A program made the translations under genes and the position numbers. Below are positions 17,412-28,155 of a stretch of DNA of 64,000 nt, in pieces (position 1 is the stretch's first letter; each line of letters opens with the position of its first letter). The notes beneath the pieces are model-generated. The model made no database searches. It saw nothing but the letters and a program-made list of their open reading frames with translations, and had not been told where the DNA came from. The DNA comes from Streptomyces sp. CB01580 (GTDB taxonomy: Bacteria > Actinomycetota > Actinomycetes > Streptomycetales > Streptomycetaceae): NCBI RefSeq assembly GCF_001905795.1, contig NZ_LIXJ01000008.1, positions 97,229 to 161,228 on the forward strand, read 5' to 3'.

Positions 17412-17545
17412 TCAGTACACGTGCCGGACCATTCGTGGCTGCGAGGCCTCCACGACCTCGGGCAGTGACCTGCTCAGGGCCTCGTGCCGATCCAGCACGA
17501 TCGGTCCGCCGGCCGCCGCATCCGGGAGGATCGGGGCGTGGCCGC
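17412..17545 (-). pseudogene. Unrecognised C-terminal gene fragment
   Basis: The minus strand reads as a coding-like stretch of about 45 residues with high G/C third positions (GGPIVLDRHEALSRSLPEVV and onward) ending at a TGA at 17412-17414, with no start or upstream body. It looks like the tail of a lost gene. Family not recognised. It abuts two other remnants. Confidence 0.3.
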
Positions 17546-17560
17546 CCGAGCAGGTGCCGG

Positions 17561-17710
17561 CCGTACGGGGCGGCTATGCCGGAACGCTACCGGCTCCTCG
17601 TCGAGATCGGTGCGGGTCCGGGAGTCCGGCAAGGGGAGCCAGGGCTGAGCGTGGAGGACATCGACTTCGACAAGAAAGTCGTCCATGTCCGGCGCCGGGT
17701 CGAAACGGTA
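17561..17710 (+). pseudogene. Tyrosine recombinase (phage-type integrase) remnant
   Basis: About 50 residues reading MPERYRLLVEIGAGPGVRQG then LSVEDIDFDKKVVHVRRRVE. This matches the stretch around the first catalytic arginine (the GLRQGE motif) of Streptomyces integrases of integrative elements such as pSAM2. The consensus Leu and Glu-Ala positions are altered, and neither the N-terminal arm-binding domain nor the catalytic HxxR and tyrosine follow, so it is a dead fragment. It points to an old integration or excision scar here. Confidence 0.6.
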
Positions 17711-18151
17711 CCGCCGGCGGAGGGCGTTTCCGACCTCGGTCACCTCCTCTCCCCGGACCGGCCGGACGTACTCGTGCCCGAGATCGCCGATCCACTGGCC
17801 GTGCGCCTACTGCTCCACCGTCCCTATGTCACGCCGGGTCATGGTCACCGGCGCGGCGCTGGCCGAGGTCCGGCGGACGCTGCGGCAGTGGCGTCAGCAG
17901 GTGTGGCCGGCTGGGCGCGGGAGCCGTCCCGGCCCATCCCCGCGGATCTGCTGCGGGAGTCGCAAGCGGCACTCGTCGACGACCTCGACGTCGCCGCCGT
18001 CCTGGATCTGCTGGCCGATGCGGCGGGACGGTCCGAGGTGCCGTTCGGCGCCAAGTCCGAGACCTTCGCCCGTCTCGACTGCGTCCTCGGCCCGGACCTC
18101 GTCCGCGACGTCGGCCAACTGCATCGGCCGGAAGGGCCGACGGCCCTGTGA
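17711..18151 (+). pseudogene. Frameshifted fragment resembling the C-terminal part of a CysS-like class I tRNA ligase
   Basis: The reading DRPDVLVPEIADPLAVRLLL, a middle part in another frame (MVTGAALAEVRRTLRQWRQQ, from about 17838), then back to the first frame with PIPADLLRESQAALVDDLDV and GAKSETFARLDCVLGPDLVR. This order recalls the anticodon-binding end of cysteinyl-tRNA-synthetase-like proteins. At least two frameshifts and the missing catalytic N-terminus (no HIGH or KMSKS) make it a pseudogene. The assignment is from memory of the family pattern and is tentative. The 298 bases after it, to the murA-like gene, hold nothing I recognise. Confidence 0.35.
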
Positions 18152-18449
18152 AGCAGGTGGGGAGCGCCGCTGGACGAGGCGCCTGTGGCTGTCCGGTGGA
18201 AGGTTCTACGTACGCCGGGTTCCTGCCACTCGACGCGCGGCCGCGACCGGCGACCTGCGCGAGCTGCAACGGATCGTCGACCCCGTCGACGCGATCTTCG
18301 CGTGGCTTCGGGCCGGGCGGCGACGGCCCCGAACGGCGGATCGGATGAGCAGAATCAGGCCCAAAGTTCCAGAGAAGTCCCACGGGTGCAGCCGCACCCC
18401 CTCCAGGCCCGCATCAACGCAGGTCAGAGCGGGTGCAGCGGCAGGCTGT

Positions 18450-19979
18450 TCAGATGTCCCTGAAGATCTCGATCTGTGCCCCCACGGAGTTCAGGCGCTC
18501 CGCCAGCTCCTCGTAACCGCGGTTGATGACGTACACGTTGCGCAGCACGGACGTGCCCTCGGCCGCCATCATGGCGAGCAGCACGACCACGGCGGGGCGC
18601 AGCGCGGGCGGGCACATCATCTCGGCGGCGCGCCACCGGGTCGGGCCCTCGACCAAGACCCGGTGGGGGTCGAGGAGTTGGAGCCTGCCGCCGAGGCGGT
18701 TGAGGTCGGTGAGGTAGATGGCGCGGTTGTCGTAGACCCAGTCGTGGATGAGGGTCTGGCCGTGTGCCGAGGCGGCGATCGCCGCGAAGAAGGGCACGTT
18801 GTCGATGTTGAGCCCTGGGAACGGCATGGGGTGGATCTTGTCGATGGGCGCCTCCAGCTTGGAGGGGCGGACCGTGAGATCGACCAGTCTGGTACGGCCG
18901 TTGTCGGCGACGTACTCCGTCGTACGGTCGCAGTCGACGCCCATCTCCTCCAGCACCGCGAGCTCGATCTCCAGGAACTCGATCGGTACCCGGCGGATGG
19001 TCAGCTCGGATTCCGTCACCACGGCGGCGGCCAGCAGGCTCATCGCCTCGACCGGGTCCTCGGAGGGGGAGTAGTCGACGTCCACGTCTATGTGCGGGAC
19101 GCCGTGCACGGTCAGGGTCGTCGTGCCGATGCCGTCGACGCGTATGCCCAGCGCCTCCAGGAAGAAGCAGAGGTCCTGGACCATGTAGTTGGAGGAGGCG
19201 TTGCGTATGACGGTCGTGCCGTTGTGCCGGGCGGCGGCCAGCAGTGCGTTCTCGGTCACGGTGTCGCCGCGCTCGGTCAGCACGATGGGGCGGCCGGGGG
19301 TGACCGCGTGGTCGACCTGTGCGTGGTACAGGCCCTCCGTCGCGGCGATCTCCAGTCCGAACCGGCGCAGCGCGATCATGTGCGGCTCGATGGTCCGCGT
19401 ACCGAGGTCGCAACCGCCCGCGTACGGGAGCTTGAACGAGTCCATGCGGTGCAGCAATGGGCCGAGGAACATGATGATGGACCTGGTCCGGCGGGCGGCG
19501 TCGGCATCGATGGCGTCCATGTCGAGCCGGGCGGGCGGGACGATCTCCAGGTCGGTCCCGTCGTTGATCCAGCGGGTCCGTACGCCGATGGAGTTCAGGA
19601 CCTCCAGGAGGCGGTAGACCTCCTCGATGCGGGCGACGCCGCGCAGCACCGTACGGCCCTTGTTGAGGAATGAGGCGCAGAGCAGTGCCACGCACGCGTT
19701 CTTGCTCGTCCTGACATCGATGGAGCCCGAGAGCCGACGTCCTCCGACCACGCGCAGATGCATGGGTCCGGCGTAGCCGAGCGACACGATCTCGCTGTCG
19801 AGCGCTTCACCGATGCGCGCGATCATCTCAAGGCTGATGTTCTGGTTGCCGCGCTCGATGCGATTGACGGCGCTCTGGCTGGTGGCGAGCGCCTCGGCGA
19901 GCTGACTCTGCGTCCAGCCCCGGTGCTGACGGGCGTCACGTATGAGCTTGCCGATGCGTACGAGGTAATCGTCTGACAT
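18450..19979 (-). CDS. XRE helix-turn-helix fused to UDP-N-acetylglucosamine 1-carboxyvinyltransferase (MurA-like)
   Basis: 509 residues. Residues 1-65 form an XRE DNA-binding domain (WTQSQLAEALATSQSAVNRI), and residues ~73-509 a complete EPSP-synthase-fold MurA. Catalytic Cys190 lies in PYAGGCDLGTRTI, where E. coli has Cys115, and Lys93-Asn94 match the conserved KN pair, so the enzyme half looks active and not of the Cys-to-Asp fosfomycin-resistant type. MurA transfers enolpyruvate from PEP to UDP-GlcNAc, the first committed peptidoglycan step. The fusion suggests a regulator that senses MurA ligands, or an enzyme that moonlights at DNA. It corresponds, as I recall, to S. coelicolor SCO5998, next to aconitase. 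A palindrome precedes the start. Confidence 0.9.
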   Translation of the reverse strand: MSDDYLVRIGKLIRDARQHRGWTQSQLAEALATSQSAVNRIERGNQNISLEMIARIGEALDSEIVSLGYAGPMHLRVVGGRRLSGSIDVRTSKNACVALLCASFLNKGRTVLRGVARIEEVYRLLEVLNSIGVRTRWINDGTDLEIVPPARLDMDAIDADAARRTRSIIMFLGPLLHRMDSFKLPYAGGCDLGTRTIEPHMIALRRFGLEIAATEGLYHAQVDHAVTPGRPIVLTERGDTVTENALLAAARHNGTTVIRNASSNYMVQDLCFFLEALGIRVDGIGTTTLTVHGVPHIDVDVDYSPSEDPVEAMSLLAAAVVTESELTIRRVPIEFLEIELAVLEEMGVDCDRTTEYVADNGRTRLVDLTVRPSKLEAPIDKIHPMPFPGLNIDNVPFFAAIAASAHGQTLIHDWVYDNRAIYLTDLNRLGGRLQLLDPHRVLVEGPTRWRAAEMMCPPALRPAVVVLLAMMAAEGTSVLRNVYVINRGYEELAERLNSVGAQIEIFRDI

Positions 19980-19990
19980 GACGAAAGGTT

Positions 19991-20006
19991 ATCTCAGATA
20001 TGAGAT
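19991..20006. promoter_or_regulatory. Palindromic operator candidate upstream of HTH-MurA gene
   Basis: ATCTCA-GATA-TGAGAT, a perfect 6-bp inverted repeat with a 4-base spacer, begins 11 bases before the ATG. It resembles the palindrome upstream of aconitase. It may bind the gene's own XRE domain or the factor that also controls aconitase. Confidence 0.5.
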
Positions 20007-20163
20007 GCGCCTTCCGGTGGGGTGCGCCGTTCGGGTGACGACGGTGCGCAGGCGCGACCATTGGCCGCTCACGTGCACGTCAGAGGCGCGGCACGGCACG
20101 GGTGGCACGTGCGTTCCATGGTCCTCCCGGTCCGCCGCCCCGGCGCGCGGAGTACGCCCGTTC

Positions 20164-20222
20164 GGGGACGGGGACGGGGACGGGGACGGGGACGGGGACG
20201 GGGACGGGGACGGGGACGGGGA
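20164..20222. repeat. GGGGAC hexanucleotide tandem repeat
   Basis: Nearly ten head-to-tail copies of GGGGAC between the RraA-like stop and the HTH-MurA start. Every unit has a run of four G, so the G-rich strand can form G-quadruplexes. Copy number probably varies between strains. It lies in the leader or promoter region of the leftward HTH-MurA gene. Confidence 0.9.
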
Positions 20223-20239
20223 GGAGGGGACGGGCGGGA

Positions 20240-20863
20240 TCAGTCCGTGAAGCCGCCCTCGGCCAGGATGCCGTCGACCCGGGCGCGGTGCGCCTCCTGC
20301 CAGGTGTCGAGGGTCTCCCGGGCCTCCTCGGCGAGCTTCTCGCGGGCTTCGAGGAGCACCTGTTCGCGGCGGGCGCCCGGGGTGACCACGACGCCCTCTT
20401 CGTCGGCCACCACGATGTCGCCGGGGTGGACCTCCACCCCGCCGCACCGCACCGGGACGTTGAGCGGTCCGACGGCCTTCTTCACCCCCGGGACGGGCAT
20501 GACGCCCCGGGCGAAGACGGGAAAGCCCATCTCGCGCACCTCGGCCAGATCGCGGATCACCCCGTCGGTCACGAATGCCGCGACCCCGCGACGCCGGGCG
20601 ATGGCGCAGACGTTTCCTCCCGCGAGTGCGTAGTCCACGTCCCCCGCCTCGACGACGATGACCGAACCGGGTTCCGCGCGGTAGATGGACGCGTGCAGCA
20701 TCAGGTTGTCGCCCGGAGGGCACCGTACGGTGAACGCCGGTCCGGCCACGCGCGGGGGCGACGGCCACAGCGGGCGGATGCCGATGTCCATGACGTGTTC
20801 GCGGCCCAGGAGTTCGGCGAGGATGGTCGGGGATATGCCGTCGAACGCGGCGATGTCGTTCAC
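20240..20863 (-). CDS. RraA/HMG-aldolase family protein
   Basis: 207 residues. TDGVIRDLAEV is the conserved metal/oxaloacetate-binding segment of the RraA-like fold (G-x20-RD pattern), and GPAFTVRCPPGDNL and VKKAVGPLNVPVRCGGVEVH are typical strands. The family includes 4-hydroxy-4-methyl-2-oxoglutarate aldolases, oxaloacetate decarboxylases and inhibitors of RNase E; the presence of the RD pair favours an aldolase or decarboxylase. The GTG start at 20863 follows AAGGAG at good spacing. The next gene on the strand codes a small hypothetical protein. Substrate uncertain. Confidence 0.85.
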   Translation of the reverse strand: MNDIAAFDGISPTILAELLGREHVMDIGIRPLWPSPPRVAGPAFTVRCPPGDNLMLHASIYRAEPGSVIVVEAGDVDYALAGGNVCAIARRRGVAAFVTDGVIRDLAEVREMGFPVFARGVMPVPGVKKAVGPLNVPVRCGGVEVHPGDIVVADEEGVVVTPGARREQVLLEAREKLAEEARETLDTWQEAHRARVDGILAEGGFTD

Positions 20864-20924
20864 GCTTCTCCTTCGCTCGGGTGCTCGCGCCACCGGGCGG
20901 CGGCGCGGCCCGTGTCGCAGTGGG

Positions 20925-21206
20925 TCAGGTGTCGTACAGGCCGTCCCACGGGGCGCCGAACCCGAGTCCGTCGGGGAGGAGTTCGGCCCGGTCGTCCTCG
21001 TGGTCGCCGGCCTCGTGGTGTTCCGCGACGAGGCCGAAGAGCACACCGTCGATCGTCAGGCGGAAGGGGCGGGCCGCGATCTCCCCGCGCGCGTCCGGGA
21101 GGGCATGGGTGGTCGTGGCCAGGAACTGTCCATCCGCGTAGTGCCCGATGGTGTCGGTCCGGTGGTCCGGTTCGTGGGCGATGGGGACGACCGCGGGAAC
21201 AGCCAT
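20925..21206 (-). CDS. Conserved-looking small hypothetical protein
   Basis: 93 residues starting MAVPAVVPIAHEP. The composition is ordinary Streptomyces with strong third-position G/C, and the sequence is beta-rich (DTIGHYADGQFLATTTH, then RPFRLTIDGVLFGLVAEHHE) with a charged, acidic C-terminus. No signal peptide or membrane segment. I do not recognise the family. It sits 61 bases before the RraA-like gene on the same strand and may be co-transcribed. Confidence 0.6.
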   Translation of the reverse strand: MAVPAVVPIAHEPDHRTDTIGHYADGQFLATTTHALPDARGEIAARPFRLTIDGVLFGLVAEHHEAGDHEDDRAELLPDGLGFGAPWDGLYDT

Positions 21207-21271
21207 GCCGGGATCATAGTCACGGCCTCGGACGGCCCGGAAGACGGGCCCGGAGGGCCGTGGGCGCGGGC

Positions 21272-21895
21272 TCAGACGTGGAGTTCGGGCGGCAGACCCG
21301 TCCAGCGCAGGTCGGCGGGGAGGTGTCCCGTGTCGTTGTAGAGCAGTACGGAGGCGGGGCGGCCGGGGGCGTAGCGGATGACCGTCAGCGCGGCGTTGGC
21401 GTGGTTCAGTCCGATCCAGCGCCACTTCGGGGCGTCGAGGGCCTCCCGGACCAGCCAGGCGATGAGGAAGTTGTGGGTGACGACCAGTTCGTGGCGGGGC
21501 TCGTCGCCGTCGACCGGGCCGGTGAACCGCGCGAGCGCCGCACGGGCGAGCCCGGGGCCGGCCTCACGCTGTTCGCGGGGGAATCGGGCCAGCCGTTCCA
21601 GCGTGGCGTCGGCGATGTCCGGCGGCAGCTCGTGCCGGTGGGGAAGGTGGGGCAGGTAGTCCCCGGCGAGTTCGGACGGCCGCAGCGCAGCGCCGTCGAG
21701 CCGGTCGCCGATCAGCTCGGCGGTCCGTGCGGCCCGGGGGAGCGGGCTGTGGTGGATCACCGAGAGGGGAACGTGACGCAGCCGCTCGCCGAGCGACTCG
21801 GCTTGCCGACGGCCGTTCGCGGAGAGCTCGCTCTCGTCGTCCGTGGCCTCCCCGTGCCGGGCGAGGTAGAGGTGGCGTGCGGCTGTTGCGACCAT
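21272..21895 (-). CDS. Histidine phosphatase superfamily protein
   Basis: 207 residues. The phosphohistidine motif is YLARHGEAT near the N-terminus, followed by LSANGRRQAESLG and the second-half LVVTHNFLIAWLV histidine typical of branch-1 phosphoglycerate-mutase-like phosphatases. No signal peptide, so cytoplasmic. It removes phosphate from a small metabolite; the substrate cannot be read from the sequence. The ATG at 21895 is preferred over a longer frame. Confidence 0.85.
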   Translation of the reverse strand: MVATAARHLYLARHGEATDDESELSANGRRQAESLGERLRHVPLSVIHHSPLPRAARTAELIGDRLDGAALRPSELAGDYLPHLPHRHELPPDIADATLERLARFPREQREAGPGLARAALARFTGPVDGDEPRHELVVTHNFLIAWLVREALDAPKWRWIGLNHANAALTVIRYAPGRPASVLLYNDTGHLPADLRWTGLPPELHV

Positions 21896-22039
21896 GACGT
21901 GCGGCGCCCTTCGACGAGTCCTGGTTCCTGCGTGTCCTGAACCTGTGGACGTCCGTCCGGGCGGACGGGGTTCCACCGCCGTCGCCCCGCCCTGCCGGTT
22001 CCGGCGCCGGCCGGTGGGCGGCGGAACGCGGGGGCGCGG

Positions 22040-22945
22040 TCAGTCCTGGGGGTGCAGGGACTCGGCCGCCACGGCGGAGACCGTCCGCGCCACGAGGGCG
22101 AGCGCGGGCACGTCCAGCTTCCACTGCTGCCAGTACAGCGGTACGTCCACACGCCGTCCCGGCGCCAGTTCGACGAGGGCGCCCGACCGCAGCAGGGGCT
22201 CCGCCTGCGGCTCCGGGACCAGCCCCCAGCCCAGACCGGTGGCCACCGCGTCGCAGAAACCCTCCGACGTGGGCACGTGGTGGCGCAGGCGACCGGCGCC
22301 CGAACCGTTGGGCGTGAGGGACCGGACGAACCGGTCCTGGAGGTCGTCACGCCGGTCGAAGACGATCACCGGCGCGTCGGGCAGGCGGCGCTCCAGCGGT
22401 CCCGACGACAGATGGCGCGCCGCGAACCCCGCACTCGCCACCGGCAGATAGCGCGCGAGGCCCAGCGGGCGCACCGTGCAGCCCGCCACCGGCTGTGCCG
22501 ACGACGTCACCGCCGCCATCACCTGGCCCTCGCGCAGCAGCGCCGCGGTGTGCGCCTCGTCCTCGCGATGCAGGTCGAAGCAGATGGGCGGGTCCTGCGG
22601 CACCCGGGTCAGGACGGGCGGGAACCAGGTGGCCAGGGAGTCCGCGTTCACCGCGATGGGCACCCGGGCCGGGCCCGCCCCGGTCGCGATCCCCAGCTCC
22701 GTGCGCGCATCCCGTTCCAGAGCGGCCAACTGGCGCGCGAACCGCACCACCACCTGCCCGGACTCCGTCGGCCGCACCGGCTTCGTACGCATCAGCAGCA
22801 CCCGCCCGGTGCGCTGCTCCAGTGCCTTGACCCGCTGGCTGACCGCCGAGGGCGTCACGTGCAGGGCCGCCGCGGCGGCGTCGAAGGTGCCCTCGTCGAC
22901 GACGGCGAGCAGCGTGCGCACCTGGTCGAAGGGGAGATCGGTCAT
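22040..22945 (-). CDS. lysG: LysR-family regulator, LysG/ArgP type
   Basis: 301 residues. DQVRTLLAVVDEGTFDAAAA and TPSAVSQRVKALEQRTGRVL are the LysG/ArgP winged helix-turn-helix, and the effector domain follows to the end (TSEGFCDAVATGLGWGLVPE). It is divergent from a LysE-type exporter gene with 70 bases between them, the canonical basic-amino-acid-responsive pair (LysG activates lysE when lysine or arginine accumulates). An inverted repeat AGCTAA...TTAGCT lies between them. The function is well supported by family and context. Confidence 0.9.
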   Translation of the reverse strand: MTDLPFDQVRTLLAVVDEGTFDAAAAALHVTPSAVSQRVKALEQRTGRVLLMRTKPVRPTESGQVVVRFARQLAALERDARTELGIATGAGPARVPIAVNADSLATWFPPVLTRVPQDPPICFDLHREDEAHTAALLREGQVMAAVTSSAQPVAGCTVRPLGLARYLPVASAGFAARHLSSGPLERRLPDAPVIVFDRRDDLQDRFVRSLTPNGSGAGRLRHHVPTSEGFCDAVATGLGWGLVPEPQAEPLLRSGALVELAPGRRVDVPLYWQQWKLDVPALALVARTVSAVAAESLHPQD

Positions 22946-22951
22946 CACGAG

Positions 22952-22979
22952 AGCTAATGCTACGTAAGAAACTTTAGCT
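22952..22979. promoter_or_regulatory. Candidate LysG operator / divergent promoter
   Basis: AGCTAA and TTAGCT arms separated by 16 bases within an AT-rich stretch between the lysG- and lysE-type starts. Position and symmetry fit a LysR-family operator that overlaps both promoters. Not confirmed by alignment. Confidence 0.45.
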
Positions 22980-23015
22980 GTACTGATGTCAGCGTGGGTC
23001 ATAGCGTCGGACGAC

Positions 23016-23642
23016 ATGAACAGCGGTGTCCTCTCGGCGGCCCTCGCCGGATTCGGTACAGGCATGTCCCTCATCGTCGCCATCGGCGCGCAGAACGCGT
23101 TCGTCCTGCGCCAGGGCGCGCGCGGGCAGGCCGTGCTCGCGGTGGTCGCCATCTGTGCCGCGTCGGACGCGGTCCTCATCGCCCTCGGTGTGGCCGGGCT
23201 CGGTGCCGTCGTCACCGCGTGGCCCGCCGCCCTGGTCGCGGTCGGCCTGGCCGGTGGCGCCTTCCTGATCTGCTACGGCGTGCTGGCCGCCCGCCGGGCG
23301 CTGCGACCCGCCGCCGGACAGTCGCTGACGGCGGGGGGCGCCGCCGCGGGCTCCGTCCGTGCCGCGGTGCTCACCTGCCTGGCCCTGACCTGGCTCAACC
23401 CGCACGTCTACCTGGACACCGTGCTGCTGCTCGGCTCGGTCGCCGCCGACCGCGGCCCGCTGCGCTGGGTCTTCGGTCTCGGCGCGATGCTGGCGAGCCT
23501 GGCGTGGTTCGCGGGTCTCGGCTACGGCGCCCGGCTCCTCGGCGGCGTCCTGGCCCGCCCCGGCGCCTGGCGGGTGCTGGACGCCCTGGTCGCGGCCACC
23601 ATGCTCGTGATGGGCGTCCTGCTGCTGGCCCGTACCTTCTGA
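23016..23642 (+). CDS. lysE: LysE/ArgO-type amino-acid exporter
   Basis: 208 residues with about six hydrophobic segments. The N-terminal motif GFGTGMSLIVAIGAQNAFVL is diagnostic of LysE/ArgO, and LTWLNPHVYLDTVLLLG is the second conserved region. It exports lysine or arginine across the membrane to relieve internal excess. ATG 23016 gives the usual short N-terminus; a start at 22986 is possible. It is divergent from and probably activated by the adjacent LysG-type regulator. Confidence 0.9.
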   Translation: MNSGVLSAALAGFGTGMSLIVAIGAQNAFVLRQGARGQAVLAVVAICAASDAVLIALGVAGLGAVVTAWPAALVAVGLAGGAFLICYGVLAARRALRPAAGQSLTAGGAAAGSVRAAVLTCLALTWLNPHVYLDTVLLLGSVAADRGPLRWVFGLGAMLASLAWFAGLGYGARLLGGVLARPGAWRVLDALVAATMLVMGVLLLARTF

Positions 23643-23742
23643 CTCCGCCCCTGCCGAAGGCCCCGGCTCCCCGGCGGTCGGCCCTCGGCCGCGGCGGACA
23701 CGGGTGCCCGCACATGACCGTGCAGCGCTGATGTACTAGAGT

Positions 23743-23760
23743 TATCTCGACATCGAGATA
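23743..23760. promoter_or_regulatory. Aconitase-promoter palindrome (possible TamR site)
   Basis: TATCTCG-ACAT-CGAGATA, a perfect 7-bp inverted repeat with a 4-base spacer, about 155 bases before the aconitase start. In S. coelicolor the MarR-type regulator TamR is reported to act on the aconitase promoter under oxidative stress; whether this is the same site needs comparison with the published one. A very similar palindrome precedes the HTH-MurA gene. Confidence 0.55.
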
Positions 23761-23803
23761 TTTGCCGAAGGCGCACCGCAGTCCGCCATCGGGTAAGGGT
23801 TAC

Positions 23804-23822
23804 CTAACTAAGTCTTACCTTA
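23804..23822. promoter_or_regulatory. Possible iron box (DmdR1/IdeR-like) in aconitase leader
   Basis: On the minus strand the AT-rich 19-mer TAAGGTAAGACTTAGTTAG agrees by eye at about 12 of 19 positions with the iron-box pattern TTAGGTTAGGCTAACCTAA. Iron control of an Fe-S aconitase is plausible, but the match is only partial. Confidence 0.3.
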
Positions 23823-23915
23823 ACGGATGGGCGAGGGGCCGCAGGCGGCACCACGCGGCGCCCGCCGTAATGAGGCGCGGCGCGGAGTACGCGCACATTG
23901 ATGAAGGAGACTGTC

Positions 23916-26630
<2,715 letters not shown>

Positions 26631-26667
26631 GCGACGCGGGGCGGCCGATCGGCCGCCCGGACGGCAA

Positions 26668-26701
26668 GGGGCCGCATCCCGGAGCACCGGGGTGCGGCCC
26701 C
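26668..26701 (+). terminator. Terminator after aconitase
   Basis: A 15-bp stem (26668-26682 with 26687-26701, one G-U pair) and a 4-base AGCA loop, 38 bases after the aconitase stop. A smaller GC palindrome lies just before it. Confidence 0.75.
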
Positions 26702-26850
26702 GCGCGTTCTCGTGCGACACCCGGGGGCGGGCACACCGCCCATCGGCCGGGGGAATGCGATCGTGGGCCCGCGGGTTTTCCGCACAGCGCCACTGGCACG
26801 GGGAAGGCACGGCCACTGGCACGGAGACGGCACAGGAGGCGGAACGCACC

Positions 26851-27489
26851 ATGGGCGAGTTGATCCTGATCCGGCACGGCGAGACCGAGTGGTCGCGGTC
26901 CGGTCAGCACACCAGCTACACCGATCTGCCTCTCACCCCGTTCGGCGAGCGCCAGTCCCTCGCGCTGACGCCCCTGCTCGCCGAGCGGCGGATCGCGCTC
27001 ACCCTGGTCAGCCCCTCGGCGCGCGCCCGGCGCACCGCCGAACTGGCCGGGCTCGCCGCTCCGCGCATCACGTCCGATCTGCACGAATGGGACTACGGGG
27101 GCTACGAGGGCGTCACCACCGACGAGATCCACCGCACCCGTCCCGACTGGAACCTGTGGACCGACGGCGTCGCCCCCGGCCCCGACGCGCACCCCGGGGA
27201 GACCCCCGTCGAGGTCGGTACCCGGGCCGACCGGGTGCTGGCCGAGGTGGCGCGCGAGGCGGGCCGGGACGGGGACGTCGCCCTTGTCGCCCACTCCCAC
27301 TTCCTGCGGGTCCTCACCGCCCGCTACCTCGGGCTGACGCCCGCCGAGGGCACGTTGTTCCAGCTCGCCACGGGGGCCGTGTCCCGGCTCGGCACGGAGC
27401 ACGGCAATCCGGTGATCACGGCGTGGAACGTGTGCCTGCCCGAGAGCCTCTTCCCGCAGGGGACGCCGGAGGGGCCGGAACGGGCCTGA
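26851..27489 (+). CDS. Histidine phosphatase / phosphoglycerate-mutase-like protein
   Basis: 212 residues. The phosphohistidine motif LILIRHGETEWSRSG is followed by TDLPLTPFGERQSLAL, and the second catalytic histidine is in VALVAHSHFLRVL. The central EWDYGGYEG is characteristic of cofactor-dependent-PGM-like phosphatases, many of which act on sugar or carboxylic-acid phosphates. It is unlikely to be the glycolytic mutase, which is longer. The ATG at 26851 is preceded by CAGGAGG. Cytoplasmic; substrate unknown. Confidence 0.88.
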   Translation: MGELILIRHGETEWSRSGQHTSYTDLPLTPFGERQSLALTPLLAERRIALTLVSPSARARRTAELAGLAAPRITSDLHEWDYGGYEGVTTDEIHRTRPDWNLWTDGVAPGPDAHPGETPVEVGTRADRVLAEVAREAGRDGDVALVAHSHFLRVLTARYLGLTPAEGTLFQLATGAVSRLGTEHGNPVITAWNVCLPESLFPQGTPEGPERA

Positions 27490-27699
27490 GCGGTGGGCGG
27501 GGAGCCGCTCCCGCCCGTGCGGCCGTGGCGGGCACCGGCACGCGCGCCCGGCCGATGCCCCGAGGAGGGGCGCAGGGCGTGCGCGCCGGGCGAGCGGGCG
27601 GCCGGACCTCCGGTGAGCGGACACCGTCCTGACGGAGCCCTGCCGGGGGATGAGCAGGGAGCGCGCGAGCGAGGTGGCGCCTCACCTGCTCGACGCCGG

Positions 27700-28155
27700 T
27701 CGGCGGGGTGGCCGCGCGCGGTTCGACCGCGCGGGTCCGGGCCCGCGTCGAAGCGGAGACGGCCGGTCACGTCCGTGCCACCGCCGCCGGTCGGTCGCCC
27801 GCGCGCGGAGCGCGGCGCGTCGAGGACGTCGTACAGGAGGAGACGGGTGGCGAGGTCGTAACCGCCGCCGCGCACGTGGGAGAAGGCGGTGAGGAGCGGG
27901 GGAGGGATCGAGGGGGACGGCCTCGACCGGTTCCGGGAGGCCGGACTCCGGCCAGGTGGTGGGCTCGAACGACAGCCACCCGCTGCCGGGCTCCCCGTCG
28001 ACCGGGCCCTCCCTCACCTCGTCGCCGGTGTTCTCCGCACCGGCCCGGACGTCTGTCACCTTGTCGGTGACCTTGCCCGGAATTCCAGTGGAGAATCCGT
28101 CGTCGACACCCGATGACCGCTTCTTTCCGTCGGGACCCCTTCGACGGTGTTGCAC
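27700..28155 (-). pseudogene. Possible frameshifted hypothetical gene
   Basis: Two minus-strand frames with strong G/C third-position bias join near 27892-27896. The first reads VDGEPGSGWLSFEPTTWPES and continues to about PLDPSP; the second, shifted by one base, continues as LLTAFSHVRGGGYDLATRLL then LYDVLDAPRSARG. Neither frame alone makes a normal protein, and the composition change suggests one ancestral gene broken by a +1 shift (or a sequencing error). The product is not recognised. The start would be a TTG at 28155 or is lost. Confidence 0.35.
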
